Positions 54,175 to 64,000 of a stretch of 64,000 bases of DNA are shown piece after piece. Every line of letters starts with the position of its first letter. Position 1 is the first letter of the stretch. The stretch covers positions 62,001 through 126,000 of the forward strand of contig CAICTM010000004.1 in assembly GCA_903772945.1 (NCBI GenBank). Reading direction: 5' to 3'. Below the pieces are notes generated by a model. The model had not been told where the DNA came from. It searched no databases and was given only the letters and a program-made list of their open reading frames with translations. A program made the position numbers and the translations under genes. The stretch is from Seminavis robusta. Its lineage: Eukaryota; Bacillariophyta; Bacillariophyceae; Naviculales; Naviculaceae.

Positions 54175-57100
54175 TTACCTGGAGGTGCAGGAGACTGTCT
54201 GCTTTTTGACGTTGTCAACCCAAAGCTGCTTTGCCTTCAACGCGTGCTGAGGTTTGACCCACTTTCTCAGAAGTTTGAAAAGAAACTTGTCATCAATCTC
54301 AGACCAATGTCTTCGCAGCTTGGCGGCACTGTCGACCCTAGCATCAGAGAGTGCAGAGACCAGCAACCCGGCCTTTGCGACGGGGGTCTTGCTGGTCATG
54401 ATGGAAGGATCGTCGTTCAGGAAAGCTTTTAGCTGTTCCAGATCCTTGAAAACTTTCCCTTCCAAGAGGAACCTCGCAAAGTATCGAAAGGAATCTGCTG
54501 GCTGGTAGTGCACGGTGTTCTTGGCTTCAGGTGCCCTTAGCAGGTCGTACATTGGCAGCTTCATCGGGGTGATTTCCCACTTTTGGTTGCCAAATCTTGT
54601 TTCGACGGAGCACATGACTTGGTCACGGTCGGGATCATATGTTGGCCGAGGAGAAGGGAGTGGGCCGCCTGTCGTCAGCAGATTGCTACCCTTGGCTAGA
54701 GAACCCAGCCACGACGGGTCCACGGGTGTGACGTTTTTCATCGAAGCTATGGGTGTCCCGTCTTTCAAATTCTTCCGCACAAGGTAGTCGTAACAAACCC
54801 AATTGGGCAGTCGCCTCGAATCCCTTGAGTACAGCACACTGTTTCGGTCGATGAACAATGGCTCCTTCAAAGACGACGAACAGCTTAGATAAGCAGATCG
54901 AAGGCTGAAAGGGTGTGATCCAGGAATCGTCCCAATCGGAGCCAGCATTGCCACGTTGTCGAGGAATGAACTGACAATGACTTGCAGCAAGAGGCGTTCC
55001 TGGAGTTTGTTTGGGGGCTTCATCGAATGGGGTATCTTTCCTGTTTTGGCTGCCACACCATCTGCTCCTGCCATACGAGTCTTGACAAGCCTGGAAAGAT
55101 GCACCCTGATCTTTTGGATTCTTTCCATGATGACAGGGTTCAATCTGTTCTCCTGGCAGAACCGTTTGCAAGCCACCTTCTCTGAGGTCCCTCCAGCTCC
55201 CTTGCCAGCATACGTATATGCCCCAATTGCCAGCATCACTGCATAAACATCCCCAGACTTATGCATCCATTTAGCCTTTCGTTTCTCCCCCTTCGCCGCG
55301 TCGGCGCCGTCATCATTGGATGAGTTTGCTTCATCATTGTCAACCTGATCTTTGGATTCTTCCACAAGTTCTTCTCCCCTCAGGAATGGGTTCTTTTCCG
55401 ACAGCGCCGCTATCACAGCAATGGCATAGTCAAGGACACCAGCATGCGCAGCAACAAGGAGCATCTTACCGCATCGAACTCCAAGGGGCAATGTTGCGAT
55501 TGCTGACCCGAGGTGGGTGACTTCTCCGTCGTCTTGCAAGTCCTTACCTTCTTCAAGATTGACGCATCCAAGATTCGAAAGCAACCTTGTTGCGGATTCA
55601 ATCAGACTTTCCGCGGGAGGGGTTGGGAACGGGAATTTTGAGACATTCGAGATCTTCATTGCTTTCATAGCAAGCACAACGTCTTCGAGAGGTCTGGTTA
55701 GGACCTCAGGTAAGGCAAATTCGTCCATGTGGCGCGAGAACATGCTACTCGAATACAAGCGATAGCAATGCCCCGGACCTACAAGTTGTGTCAAGAGGCG
55801 ATGGTGAGACCAATCCAATCAAAGAATTCAACACTGTACTTGAATTCGTTGTGCCCTACCAGTTCTCCCAGCGCGACCAGCTCTTTGATTCGCAGCCGCC
55901 TTGCTGATCCAAGATATGTCGAATGAGGCCACACCAGTTTTCGCATCATAATTCTTGCACTTTTCACGCCCTGTGTCGACAACATAACTGATTCCAGGGA
56001 TGGTAATCGAAGTTTCCGCGATGTTGGTGGATACCACAATAAGACGGTGTCCTTCTTGCTCCGCTGCAAAGACTTTTGCCTGCTCTTCAGCTGACAGCAT
56101 TGAATACAACGGTAAGACGATCACGTCCTTTGGCAGATTGTCGCCATTGCGATCTGCGTCGTCGCTGCTAGCAGTACCCAAAGGAAGTTGCTCGTCGTCC
56201 TCGGCATAGTCGTCGTAATCATCGTCTTTGGATTGGAACATGTCACCATCGATTTCGTCGTCGTCCAAGTCGCGGAGACCTCCCTCGCTGGAATAAGTAA
56301 TGTCGGTGCGCGAGACAGGAACATCGTTGCTGCCAACAAAATGCGTCTCATTTGTCGTTTTCTTCCGTCGACCCAGAGCTTTCCGCAGCCGATTAACCAT
56401 TCTAACAATCTCTTGCTTGCCCGTCAGGAATACCAAGATCCCGCCCTGCGGAAGCTTTCTGTGGATCTTGCACACTTTCTGGAATGCCGCGTCCTCTGTG
56501 GGAAAGAACATTGCAAAATAAACAGACATGAGGACAATCTCACAAACAGGAGGCATCACGATCAAATCAGAATGGTACAATGGTGTAATCTTACCATAAT
56601 CATCCAGCTCGGTCACTTTGCTATGATGGATGGTGACAGGAAATGTGCGACCGGGAACTTTCAGAACATGAGGGGTCGTCGTAGGGAACAGCTTTTGATT
56701 CCCGACAAAGTCATCCACTCGAAGTGTCGCACTCATGATAACCAACTTTAGTGGAACAATGTCCGAGCCAGGTTCTTCAGAAGCTTTCTTCCTCAGCGGC
56801 AGTGCCAATCCAATGAGGCCGCACAGAATGTCTGCAAACAAACACCCAAGGCAAGAGCAATTAATTAGTTTGCTTGACGCATCGTTGCACAAATCAATGG
56901 CTAATACACACTGTACACAGTACCCACCGCAGTTGAGATTGCGCTCGTGACATTCGTCAAGCACAATGACTGAATACTTGCGGAGGAGCAAATCTGATTG
57001 AATCTCTTGCAGCAGAATACCATCCGTCATGAACTTTGCGCCAGTGTTTTCTCCGAGGCCAGCTGTCTCGTAACGCGTTTGGTAAGCCACCAGGTTGCCT

Positions 57101-59116
57101 TTTGATCGCTTTGTTGACTTGATACTTTTCCCATCGCCCTGGCCCATTTCATAACAAACTCTCTTTGCGGTCGAGACAGCCGCGACTGGTTTGATTATTT
57201 CCAGAATCCAGAAGAAGGCGTGAGTACCAAGTTGTACGGTAGCTGCTGGCTGTTTGCCAATGGACTAGCACGAGGAACTCACCTCGTCGGGGCTGGGTTA
57301 TGCCAATCATGAACTTGGGAGTACCATCCGTGCCTTCCTTTGACGTGCTCTTTGGTGACGAACCTAGAGTAAAGCCTGATTCATACAAAAGCTGAGGAAC
57401 CTGCGTTGATTTTCTTTAGAAACAACGAAACTCAAAGTGAGTCAGACGAATCGCGATCAACTGTAATGGAACGACGCAAGTATCTTGCATGGCAGGATAT
57501 CACCAGCTGGCAGGAACGTACCCTGATCCTGTCTCCCCACATATAATGGTGACATCGTTGTTCCTGATGGCATCCATGACTTCAAACTCCATTTGCGTTA
57601 CTGGCAAATCGTACCGTGTTTCTTGGACCTCTTTGGGACGGTTGACTTGTATCACTCTGCGATTGCTTTCGGGCAGCTGGTGTACCTGAAGTTTCTTGTT
57701 GGTAGCTGCCGTTTGAATGACAATGGGATTTGTGACTTTGTAAGGCTTGGCCCCTTCCGAAGCCTTTCTCAAGCGTTCTTCTTCACGGCGCTGGCGTTCA
57801 GCCTCTTCTTGCTCTTTCTTCTTGTCGTTTTCCTCCTTTTGCTTCTCGCTGGATACCTTTAACGAGGTCAAGGATGCCATCATTTGAGCGGCAAATGACT
57901 TTGCTGGATTGCTGCTCTCGGCGGGCTTTGCAGAGGCGTTATTCTTCTCGTTCTGGTTATTGTCGCCACTGTCATCACCGGCATCCTGATTCTTTTTGTC
58001 AGACTCTTGGTGTTGCGTCTTTTGTTTCTTTTTCTTCTTCTTTTGCCTCACTGTTCGCGAAATCTCATCCGTCTTGGGCTGGTTATTATCGCAGTCTTCT
58101 TCATCACTGCTACTACTACTACTGCTGTCATTATCATCCGTGGGTTTCCGGTCGCGATACAACAAATCTCGTTCCTCTTCGGTAAGTTTCATGCCAGCCC
58201 GTTCTTTTTGCAATAGTTTCTTCAACTGTTCCTTTTTGGAGACTCTCTTTCCCAAAGTGGACGACGAGTCCATGAGTTTAAACTCTTCGGCACTAATGGC
58301 CGATTTTTGCAATTTTTCGTAGAGTTCAGCCCTCTTTTTCTTTTGTGTTGCTCTTATAGCCAGCTGTTTGAGTTTGCGTTCCGTCTTTTTCTGCAGTTGC
58401 TTGGCGTCTTTGATTTCTTGGGGTGTCAATTCGACGACTTTTTGTTGTTTGGTCTTTTTCTTCTTCTTTTTGGAGAACACTACGAGAGGATTTTCCACAC
58501 TATTGTCGTTTTGATGTTCGGCCCTGAATTCCTCCGACAACAGCACTTCATTCAGAGTGCCATTGCTCTTGTCGTTGGCTGGCGCATCATGTTTGCCTTG
58601 TTTTGTCTTTTCTTTTTCTTTTTCTTGACCAGGTAGGCTAGTTGTTATCGAATCTTCTGCTTGTATGGCAGCCACTTGATTGCGATTCCGTTTTCGGTTC
58701 TTTTTGGGTTTCAGAATCATGGCATCTTTGGATGGTTCCCCATTCTCTAATGTTGTTGTCTTATTATCGAGACTCGGTATATGAGCTGTCGAGTTTTTCA
58801 ACATGGCTTTTGCCCTTTCAAATTCGTCATCACTGTCATCATTCTTCTTTTCATTGTCTTTGCTGTTTGTTTCTGGCTGTTTCTCCTGGCGGCTGGTCAA
58901 TTTCCGTTTCTTGTTTTGTTTAATATCATCGTCATCATCACTGCTGTCGTCGCCCACATTGTGTTGCTTCAAGTGATTCTTGGAATTCTTCAAGACGGTC
59001 TGCAGCCGTTTCATTTCCTGTTCTTCATCCAAATGATCAAAGGCCGTCATTTGCCGCTGGGATATAGAACGGTAATTCCGCGCATACTTGGCTGGGTTGC
59101 TCTTGGAGCGTCTCAT
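54175..59116 (-). CDS. DHX37: DEAH-box RNA helicase of the DHX37/Dhr1 type (ribosome biogenesis)
   Basis: Six exons on the minus strand: 57522-59116, 57283-57413, 56928-57185, 56595-56831, 55860-56495, 54175-55778 (1486 residues). All junctions are GT-AG and in phase. Exon 1 encodes a long Lys/Glu/Asp-rich N-terminus of about 510 residues and the start of Walker A, GETGSGKS being completed across the first intron. Later motifs are DECH (in place of DEAH), MSATLR, VFLTGKQEI, STNIAETSITI and QRAGRAGRTGPGHCYRLY, then the helicase-associated and OB-fold parts (NWVCYDYLVR; VTPVDPSWLG). Dhr1/DHX37 unwinds U3 snoRNA from pre-18S rRNA in the nucleolus. The fourth intron has no in-frame stop. The protein is longer than the human one because of its low-complexity N-terminus. 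Confidence 0.92.
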
Positions 59117-59432
59117 CTTGCTGTTATTGTTGTTGTGTTATTAGTGCTGTGTTATTGAGTGAGTGTATTGTGTTGTTGTTGCCTTTCGATTGTCGATGTT
59201 GTGGTTGGTGCATGGATGCTTGGACAAAGATCGAAATGAGAAAAAGAAGAAAAATGAATGGCTTTGGAAGGTGGCGTCAAGAAAAAGGTTCGACTAGCGA
59301 TTAGTGTTGGGGTTTCTGAGTTAGCCGTTAGGAAACCAAAAGTTGGACGAAACCAGAGCAAGAAGCCGTGACAATGACAAAGAAGGGCGAAGGAGCAGAA
59401 CCACTTCAACTGTAATAACCAACAGCAACAGT
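59117..59432. promoter_or_regulatory. Divergent spacer between the DHX37-like and ODC-like genes
   Basis: 316 bp separate the two start codons, so both promoters probably lie here. A GTTGTTGT-type short repeat occurs near 59120-59180. No specific site is recognised. Confidence 0.35.
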
Positions 59433-61199
59433 ATGCCCACCAAAGACCGTGCAACAGCTCGTAGCCAGGTGGCGCAACAATGGGCGTCTCGACGGCAAGA
59501 ACGGTCCAGCATCCACCAACAGCAGCAGTCGAGGTCCTCCATTACTTCCTCGCAACGTCCTCCTTCCATCACCCTAGTACCTTCCCTTTGCCATGCCATT
59601 GGGAAAGCCTGGCAAGAAGCCGTGGCCAACATTGCCAACGCGTGGATTCATACTAATGACAACAACCATAACAACAACAAGTTGGAATCCGATACTACCG
59701 GTACCAATAATAATAAGTTCAAAGGCACCTTTCCATCTGTTCTACAGATTTTGCAAGCCAGTGCCTTGCAGGAACAAGTCGAACAATTCGCCCCAGAAAA
59801 TGAAGAAGAGAAAGAAGCACTCCGTGTACTACCAGCGGGATATGATTGGAATCAAGCCATTTGGAACATGGCAGAGTCCCGAAGTCGTGCCTTTTTGCTA
59901 CTCGATTTGGCATCCATTGTTCCCGTACTCGTCCAGTGGAAGCGACAGCTACCCAGCAGTCCCAATAATAAAATTGCATTCCTCTACACGGTACAATACA
60001 ATGCCAATCCTAAATTGCTGCAATTGCTATTACGAAGTCAAGTAGGATTGGTCTGTACCAACAAGTGGGATCTCATCAAGTGTCGACAAGCGGTACAGCA
60101 ACTCGCCGACAAAAGTATTAGTTGGAATGACAAGAATAGTAATATTATTCATGACAATGCCAGTCAAATTGGAAAACCAGATGGGTACCTACGGCAGTTG
60201 ATACTCGACGACGACGACGGTTGTGGAGTCAAGACTGTTGTGGTGGATGGGCCACAAGAAGTCACCAGAATCATGGCGGCTTTGGAACGAATGCGAAAAC
60301 GTCGTCGAAGACAAACAACAACTCATCCAGAACAACCATCCGAAACAACAACAATGAATGACAATCAAGACTTGTACTTTCTTCTAAGACTGCCTGAAAC
60401 TGCTGAGAAGGAAACACAACAAGCTTGGTTGGATTTGGTAGACACAACGACGCAGCAAATTGCAAAAGAACAGACCAAATCAGTCGGAAAATTGTCCCTG
60501 GTGGGAATCAGTTTGGATGTTGCAGCCTATTTGGACCAAACAGGCATAGAGAACCTTCTGGACCGGGTGGAAGAGGACTATCTGCAGCATTTTGCAACGA
60601 AAGGGCCTGGAGTGCGCTTGGATTTGACTGGCGTCACCATGCCGCCAACAGAAGAGACGCTTGACTTTTGGAAGACTCTGGCGGAACGACCCAATCTTGC
60701 CCACATTACAGTAGATGTCAGCCATGCATTGGTGTCACCTGCCGGGGCATTGTGTACTCGTATCATTGGTGTCCGCCAAATCAAACAAGACGACAACAAC
60801 AACAACGAGTCCAAGAAGAATGATGACAAAACAAGCATTCAGATGCATTATTACATTGATGACGGATGCTATGGATCCTTGTATACCGCGGCGGAGCACA
60901 ATGCCATTTCCAATCCTTTGCCACTTGGAGTGGATCATGGTGACGACGACGAGGAGGACAAAAATGACAATGACAGTGCTTCTCTCACATTCACATCCAC
61001 AGTTTGGGGTCCAACCTGCGATGGATTGGACCGTGTTTGTCGCGACATTCCCTTACCCAAGTTGCATCGTGATCAATGGTTGGTCTTCCCCAATTTGGGA
61101 TGTCACATTGGAGAAGGCTTGGGGACACAATTCAATGGATTCGACCCGCCCGACACGGCCTATTGCGTGCTTGGCTATTGGGGTTCCACGAAGCAGTAG
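59433..61199 (+). CDS. Ornithine-decarboxylase-fold protein lacking the PLP lysine (probable pseudoenzyme)
   Basis: 588 residues from the first ATG at 59433. At about 150-190 AFLLLDLASIVPVLVQWKRQ and IAFLYTVQYNANPKLLQLL match the start of the ODC barrel, where the family has PFYAVKCN: the Lys that binds pyridoxal phosphate is Gln188 here. The C-terminal domain is well kept: MHYYIDDGCYGS (about 472), STVWGPTCDGLDRVC with the family's Cys (about 525), then FPNLGCHIG and FNGF. The glycine loop (GGGFPG in the family) is LTGVTMP, and the EPGR motif is absent. The protein should therefore not decarboxylate. By analogy with antizyme inhibitors it may regulate polyamine metabolism, which is inference. 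Inserts are Asn/Asp-rich. Confidence 0.78.
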   Translation: MPTKDRATARSQVAQQWASRRQERSSIHQQQQSRSSITSSQRPPSITLVPSLCHAIGKAWQEAVANIANAWIHTNDNNHNNNKLESDTTGTNNNKFKGTFPSVLQILQASALQEQVEQFAPENEEEKEALRVLPAGYDWNQAIWNMAESRSRAFLLLDLASIVPVLVQWKRQLPSSPNNKIAFLYTVQYNANPKLLQLLLRSQVGLVCTNKWDLIKCRQAVQQLADKSISWNDKNSNIIHDNASQIGKPDGYLRQLILDDDDGCGVKTVVVDGPQEVTRIMAALERMRKRRRRQTTTHPEQPSETTTMNDNQDLYFLLRLPETAEKETQQAWLDLVDTTTQQIAKEQTKSVGKLSLVGISLDVAAYLDQTGIENLLDRVEEDYLQHFATKGPGVRLDLTGVTMPPTEETLDFWKTLAERPNLAHITVDVSHALVSPAGALCTRIIGVRQIKQDDNNNNESKKNDDKTSIQMHYYIDDGCYGSLYTAAEHNAISNPLPLGVDHGDDDEEDKNDNDSASLTFTSTVWGPTCDGLDRVCRDIPLPKLHRDQWLVFPNLGCHIGEGLGTQFNGFDPPDTAYCVLGYWGSTKQ

Positions 61200-61425
61200 T
61201 ACCGCAGCAGGAAGTGATTAGAAATGAGCATGGCGACAAGAAGGAGCACGTACCTGAGATTCCAGTGGCCCTCACCGGAGTCCAATCTCCGGGAAAGGGG
61301 GGCGGAAGGCTGGAGCAAAGTCTGAGGTGTTGTCGTTACGAGTACAGTACCGGTACGACTGTACCGGTAGCTCTTTGGCTTCGGCGAATGCCAATCATTT
61401 TTATCCCTTTCCCTATCTGTCGTGA

Positions 61426-62922
61426 ATGCAGACGCTCCCAGACATGGATTTGCCTCATTTTTTCGGTCAAATGCTTCGCTTCCTGTCTCATATCTCATAC
61501 TTGTTAAACTTTAAAATAATGACAAGCCTAGACGAACAAGAAAACACTATAGGGTTCTTCCAAGCTTTCTTTGTGCAAAGCGACTGGTCCGGGAGGGTCA
61601 GCCGAGAGAATTGGATGGGACAGCATGCTTTCTGGCCTCGGGTGGTCCTCTTTCCCATTCTTGCCGCGACCCTGTGGTCGATGCAAGCCCTTGCACCCTT
61701 CTGTTTTGGGGACGAGAACAATGGACGCATTCCCATAATGGAAAATCACACTTTGGCTGAGATGGAGGCGATCCGAGACTCGCACGCAATTTGTAGCCAG
61801 TCCCTCTGCGACCTGGCCAAGACATTGCCCTTGGGCTGCGTTGCGAAAACTAACGATTACAAGGCTGGGTGCGAACACCTGAGCTACCGGTATGGTGAGC
61901 TCGGAGAGGATTTAATTGCGCTCCCGCGCGTCTGTCGAGACGCTTTCGTATCTACCCTTGGCTCCGATCTCGATGTCAATCTCATGGATATACGCCATGA
62001 AGAGAAGGTGCCGGTCGAGGCGACGGCGGATGGCCATTTGGAGACTAAGCAGAGCATTTTTACCTTGCATCCGAATGGTCTTGTCGAATTCAACTTGGAC
62101 GCCATTCTTCCAGTCGAAGGAGGGATTAAAAAGCTACGCTCGCACACCGAGACGAACGGGCTCACTGAACGTAACGTTCTCTCCTTCTCGGTACTTGCCT
62201 TTTCTCCCGGGCGCGATTCCCTTCAAGCGGGGCATGTACAAGGCGACGTTTTGACCAGCATGTTTTGCCTTACAGAAATGCATCCTCACCAACGCCACGA
62301 GCTTCAGAAATGGTACAACTTGTGCATGGACCACTCACTTGGGATCGTTGTGGGATTGGCGCTGCTCTTTGTGGTTGGTTCTGTGGTCTTTTATTTTGGC
62401 CACTCTCTTTGGCTGGTCTTGTGGATAATGTTGCGCATGATCCTTCCAGCATTTGTGGCACGTCGAGTGTTGGCTTGGCCAGACAAGATTACTACCTGGG
62501 ATGTCTGGCGCGGCCTTGTCTTGATCGGGTTGGTGACTGCGTCGTCGTTACAGCCGACCCTGCTTTCTTGCGTCCTCGCTGGAGGGGCCTTTCTGATCTA
62601 TCGAGACACCAGTGCGGCGATCGAATGGGCGTTTCTGGGCTTTCTGGCCTGGGGTTCCCCTGTCGTTGCCTCACACCTAAATCCGTTGGCGACTTCATTG
62701 CTCCTGACTCGCTCGTCGCCAGCGATTTTGCGTGTGTTGGTCGAGTGGTCGCTCTATCTTCTTTTTGTCGGTGAGGGGTGGTGGAAGTTTGTGACAATTT
62801 ATGCATTTGCACGATCGTATGGGTCGCTCATGACAGCAAACACCAAAGAGACCGACAAAGCTCCAAGCACTGAAGATCTCCTTCTGCAAACTCACGCCAA
62901 CTTCGAATGGCCTCAATATTAG
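61426..62922 (+). CDS. Multi-pass membrane protein with a large lumenal/extracellular domain, unrecognised
   Basis: 498 residues from the ATG at 61426; a second ATG at 61519 (MTSLDEQENTIGF) would also be reasonable. One hydrophobic segment lies at about 80-97 (VVLFPILAATLWSM), then a domain of about 200 residues with several cysteines (AICSQSLCDLAKTLPLGCVA; AGCEHLSYRYGE; SMFCLTEMH) that could form disulfides outside the cytosol. From about 305 there are five or six hydrophobic helices (LGIVVGLALLFVVGSVVFYF; LVLIGLVTASS; LLSCVLAGGAFLIY; AFLGFLAWGSPVVA; WSLYLLFVGEGWWKFV). I recognise no transporter or enzyme family. No intron is needed. Confidence 0.65.
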   Translation: MQTLPDMDLPHFFGQMLRFLSHISYLLNFKIMTSLDEQENTIGFFQAFFVQSDWSGRVSRENWMGQHAFWPRVVLFPILAATLWSMQALAPFCFGDENNGRIPIMENHTLAEMEAIRDSHAICSQSLCDLAKTLPLGCVAKTNDYKAGCEHLSYRYGELGEDLIALPRVCRDAFVSTLGSDLDVNLMDIRHEEKVPVEATADGHLETKQSIFTLHPNGLVEFNLDAILPVEGGIKKLRSHTETNGLTERNVLSFSVLAFSPGRDSLQAGHVQGDVLTSMFCLTEMHPHQRHELQKWYNLCMDHSLGIVVGLALLFVVGSVVFYFGHSLWLVLWIMLRMILPAFVARRVLAWPDKITTWDVWRGLVLIGLVTASSLQPTLLSCVLAGGAFLIYRDTSAAIEWAFLGFLAWGSPVVASHLNPLATSLLLTRSSPAILRVLVEWSLYLLFVGEGWWKFVTIYAFARSYGSLMTANTKETDKAPSTEDLLLQTHANFEWPQY

Positions 62923-63642
62923 TATGCATCTGTCCGTTCGAGTGACTGCACGGAATGACAGTTCAAAAGCGGTATCGTACCGGCAGCGGTACCCTGAGCC
63001 AATGGTCGCATGTAGGTAGAAATATACCGTACCGGTTCCGGTAAGTGGAGGCGAGGCTTCAGTGGCTGGATAGATGTGTGGGAGTCGAGTCCCACTACTA
63101 GTACATGGAAGTCAAGGCTCACTAGCTACTATCATCTAGATTTTTATAGACCAGTCTGCTGGATCCAAGCGCCATGTGCTACTGCATGGAATTCGAAAGG
63201 ATCCATATACGAAATATGGCGCAGGGGAACGTTGCTCTTATTACTGATTCCAATACGGCAATTTGGAGTTTGGTCCCCTGTTTGTCACCCCTGATCCCAC
63301 CGAACCTCGTAGTCCTGAATTCGCCTGGCCCTCTGGCGGCTTCAGTGGATAACTACCGACTCTAGCTAATGGCAGACCCGGGCCTCACAATTGGCGGCGG
63401 GACGACGAAGCAGTCGAAACCTTACCCACCGTAGTCGACTGAGTCGAGTCCCTAGTCTTCAGTCTTCCTGTGACTGACTGACCTTGCCAAACCTGCGCAA
63501 GTAATCCAAACGTGCTTTGCTGGGTGGTGCCTCACTTCGGCGGACAGTTTCGTCTCACAATCTAAAACTTCAGCAAAGATTATAGCGACGACTTTTAAAC
63601 TAACACTATTGTAGCAGTCTATCTATTCCTATTGTAGAAACC
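62923..63642. other. Intergenic region with GGTACC/ACCGGT patches, no gene seen
   Basis: 720 bp. ACCGGTT and GGTACC motifs lie at about 62975-63045. The promoter of the DWNN gene should lie in the last 200 bp. Confidence 0.35.
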
Positions 63643-64000
63643 ATGGCGTCCGTTGTTTACCGATTCGCAGCTGAATCCAAGAACCAAGCGCTGAAGATTC
63701 CCGGGAACTCGTTTGTGACCATCTTCAACATCAAGAAAGCCATCGTCAAAGCGAGGAGACTGGATGTTGGCCGCCGAGCGGATTTCGATCTCGTCGTCAA
63801 GAACGTTGAGACTGAAGAAACGTACAATGACGAGACAGTGATGATAGAACGTCCAGTCCGCCTCATCGTGCATAGGGTCCCTGCTCCCTTCAAACGAGGT
63901 CTTTTGGACCGTTTCGATCGAAATGAGGTGCGAAGGGACGCCCGCCCCTGCCCCTGGTTGGATTCCGTTCCAGCTGAGTTCTACAATTTCCAGTGCAGAG
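63643..64000 (+). CDS. DWNN-domain protein (RBBP6/Mpe1 type), N-terminal part
   Basis: Starts at the ATG at 63643 and runs off the window after 119 residues. Residues 1-80 form the DWNN ubiquitin-like domain: SVVYRFAAESKNQALKIPGN, IFNIKKAIVKARRLD, DFDLVVKNVETEETYND and RPVRLIVHRVPAP. In the family this domain is followed by a zinc knuckle and RING finger, beyond the window. RBBP6/Mpe1 proteins belong to the mRNA 3'-end processing machinery and also act as ubiquitin ligases, in the nucleus. The segment after the domain (RDARPCPWLDSVPAEFYNF) is not diagnostic. Confidence 0.85.
   Translation, partial: MASVVYRFAAESKNQALKIPGNSFVTIFNIKKAIVKARRLDVGRRADFDLVVKNVETEETYNDETVMIERPVRLIVHRVPAPFKRGLLDRFDRNEVRRDARPCPWLDSVPAEFYNFQCR

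Overview
The window looks like nuclear DNA of a eukaryotic microalga, most likely a pennate diatom. Supporting signs are short GT-AG introns (about 75-210 bp), closely packed genes on both strands, proteins rich in Ser, Asn and Asp, a sulfotransferase-like membrane protein and an 'APT'-linker surface protein of diatom style, a Ty3/Gypsy element, and a replication gene of the kind carried by CRESS-DNA viruses (diatoms host Bacilladnaviridae). Tetranucleotide TAGC runs and GGTACC/ACCGGT patches sit between many genes. The species cannot be fixed from sequence alone.

Layout. 1-14.6 kb is dense host coding: a partial gene (-), a sulfotransferase-like protein (+), a TCAIM-type mitochondrial protein (-), divergent from an RNase P/MRP POP4-like subunit (+), a secreted protein built from two copies of one cysteine module (+), a very large F-box plus protein-kinase fusion (+), and TFIIH subunit SSL1/p44 (-). 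From 14.6 to 26.4 kb the DNA is accessory: a hairpin region, a decayed Ty3/Gypsy element with both LTRs, a decayed CRESS-virus-like replication gene with a candidate origin hairpin and iteron-like repeats, a broken nuclease-plus-kinase gene, and a 153-bp tandem array. From 26.5 to 45.5 kb host genes return: a long acidic nuclear-type protein, a peroxisomal 2,4-dienoyl-CoA reductase-like SDR, a ubiquitin-like protein, a CDPK, a PEX11-like protein, a large low-complexity protein and a secreted alpha/beta hydrolase. From 46 to 54.1 kb is a second accessory stretch: a decayed Crinkler-like gene, an inverted copy of the 153-bp repeat, a solo LTR, two foldback/MITE-like elements and a second broken nuclease-plus-kinase gene. 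From 54.2 kb to the end there is a DHX37-type DEAH helicase (six exons), an ornithine-decarboxylase-fold protein lacking key catalytic residues, a multi-pass membrane protein and the start of a DWNN-domain (RBBP6/Mpe1) gene.

How the genes relate. The host genes are mostly single housekeeping functions: RNA processing (POP4, DHX37, DWNN protein), transcription/repair (SSL1), peroxisome (PEX11, dienoyl-CoA reductase), calcium signalling (CDPK) and ubiquitin-type control (F-box kinase, UBL protein). They form no operon; shared layout is limited to divergent pairs (TCAIM/POP4, DHX37/ODC-like) that may share promoters. The most unusual material is the CRESS-like replication gene with its origin-like hairpin, the paired nuclease-kinase loci, the F-box-kinase fusion and the ODC-fold pseudoenzyme. 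All exon borders were assigned by reading frame, family alignment from memory and GT-AG rules; no database search was possible.
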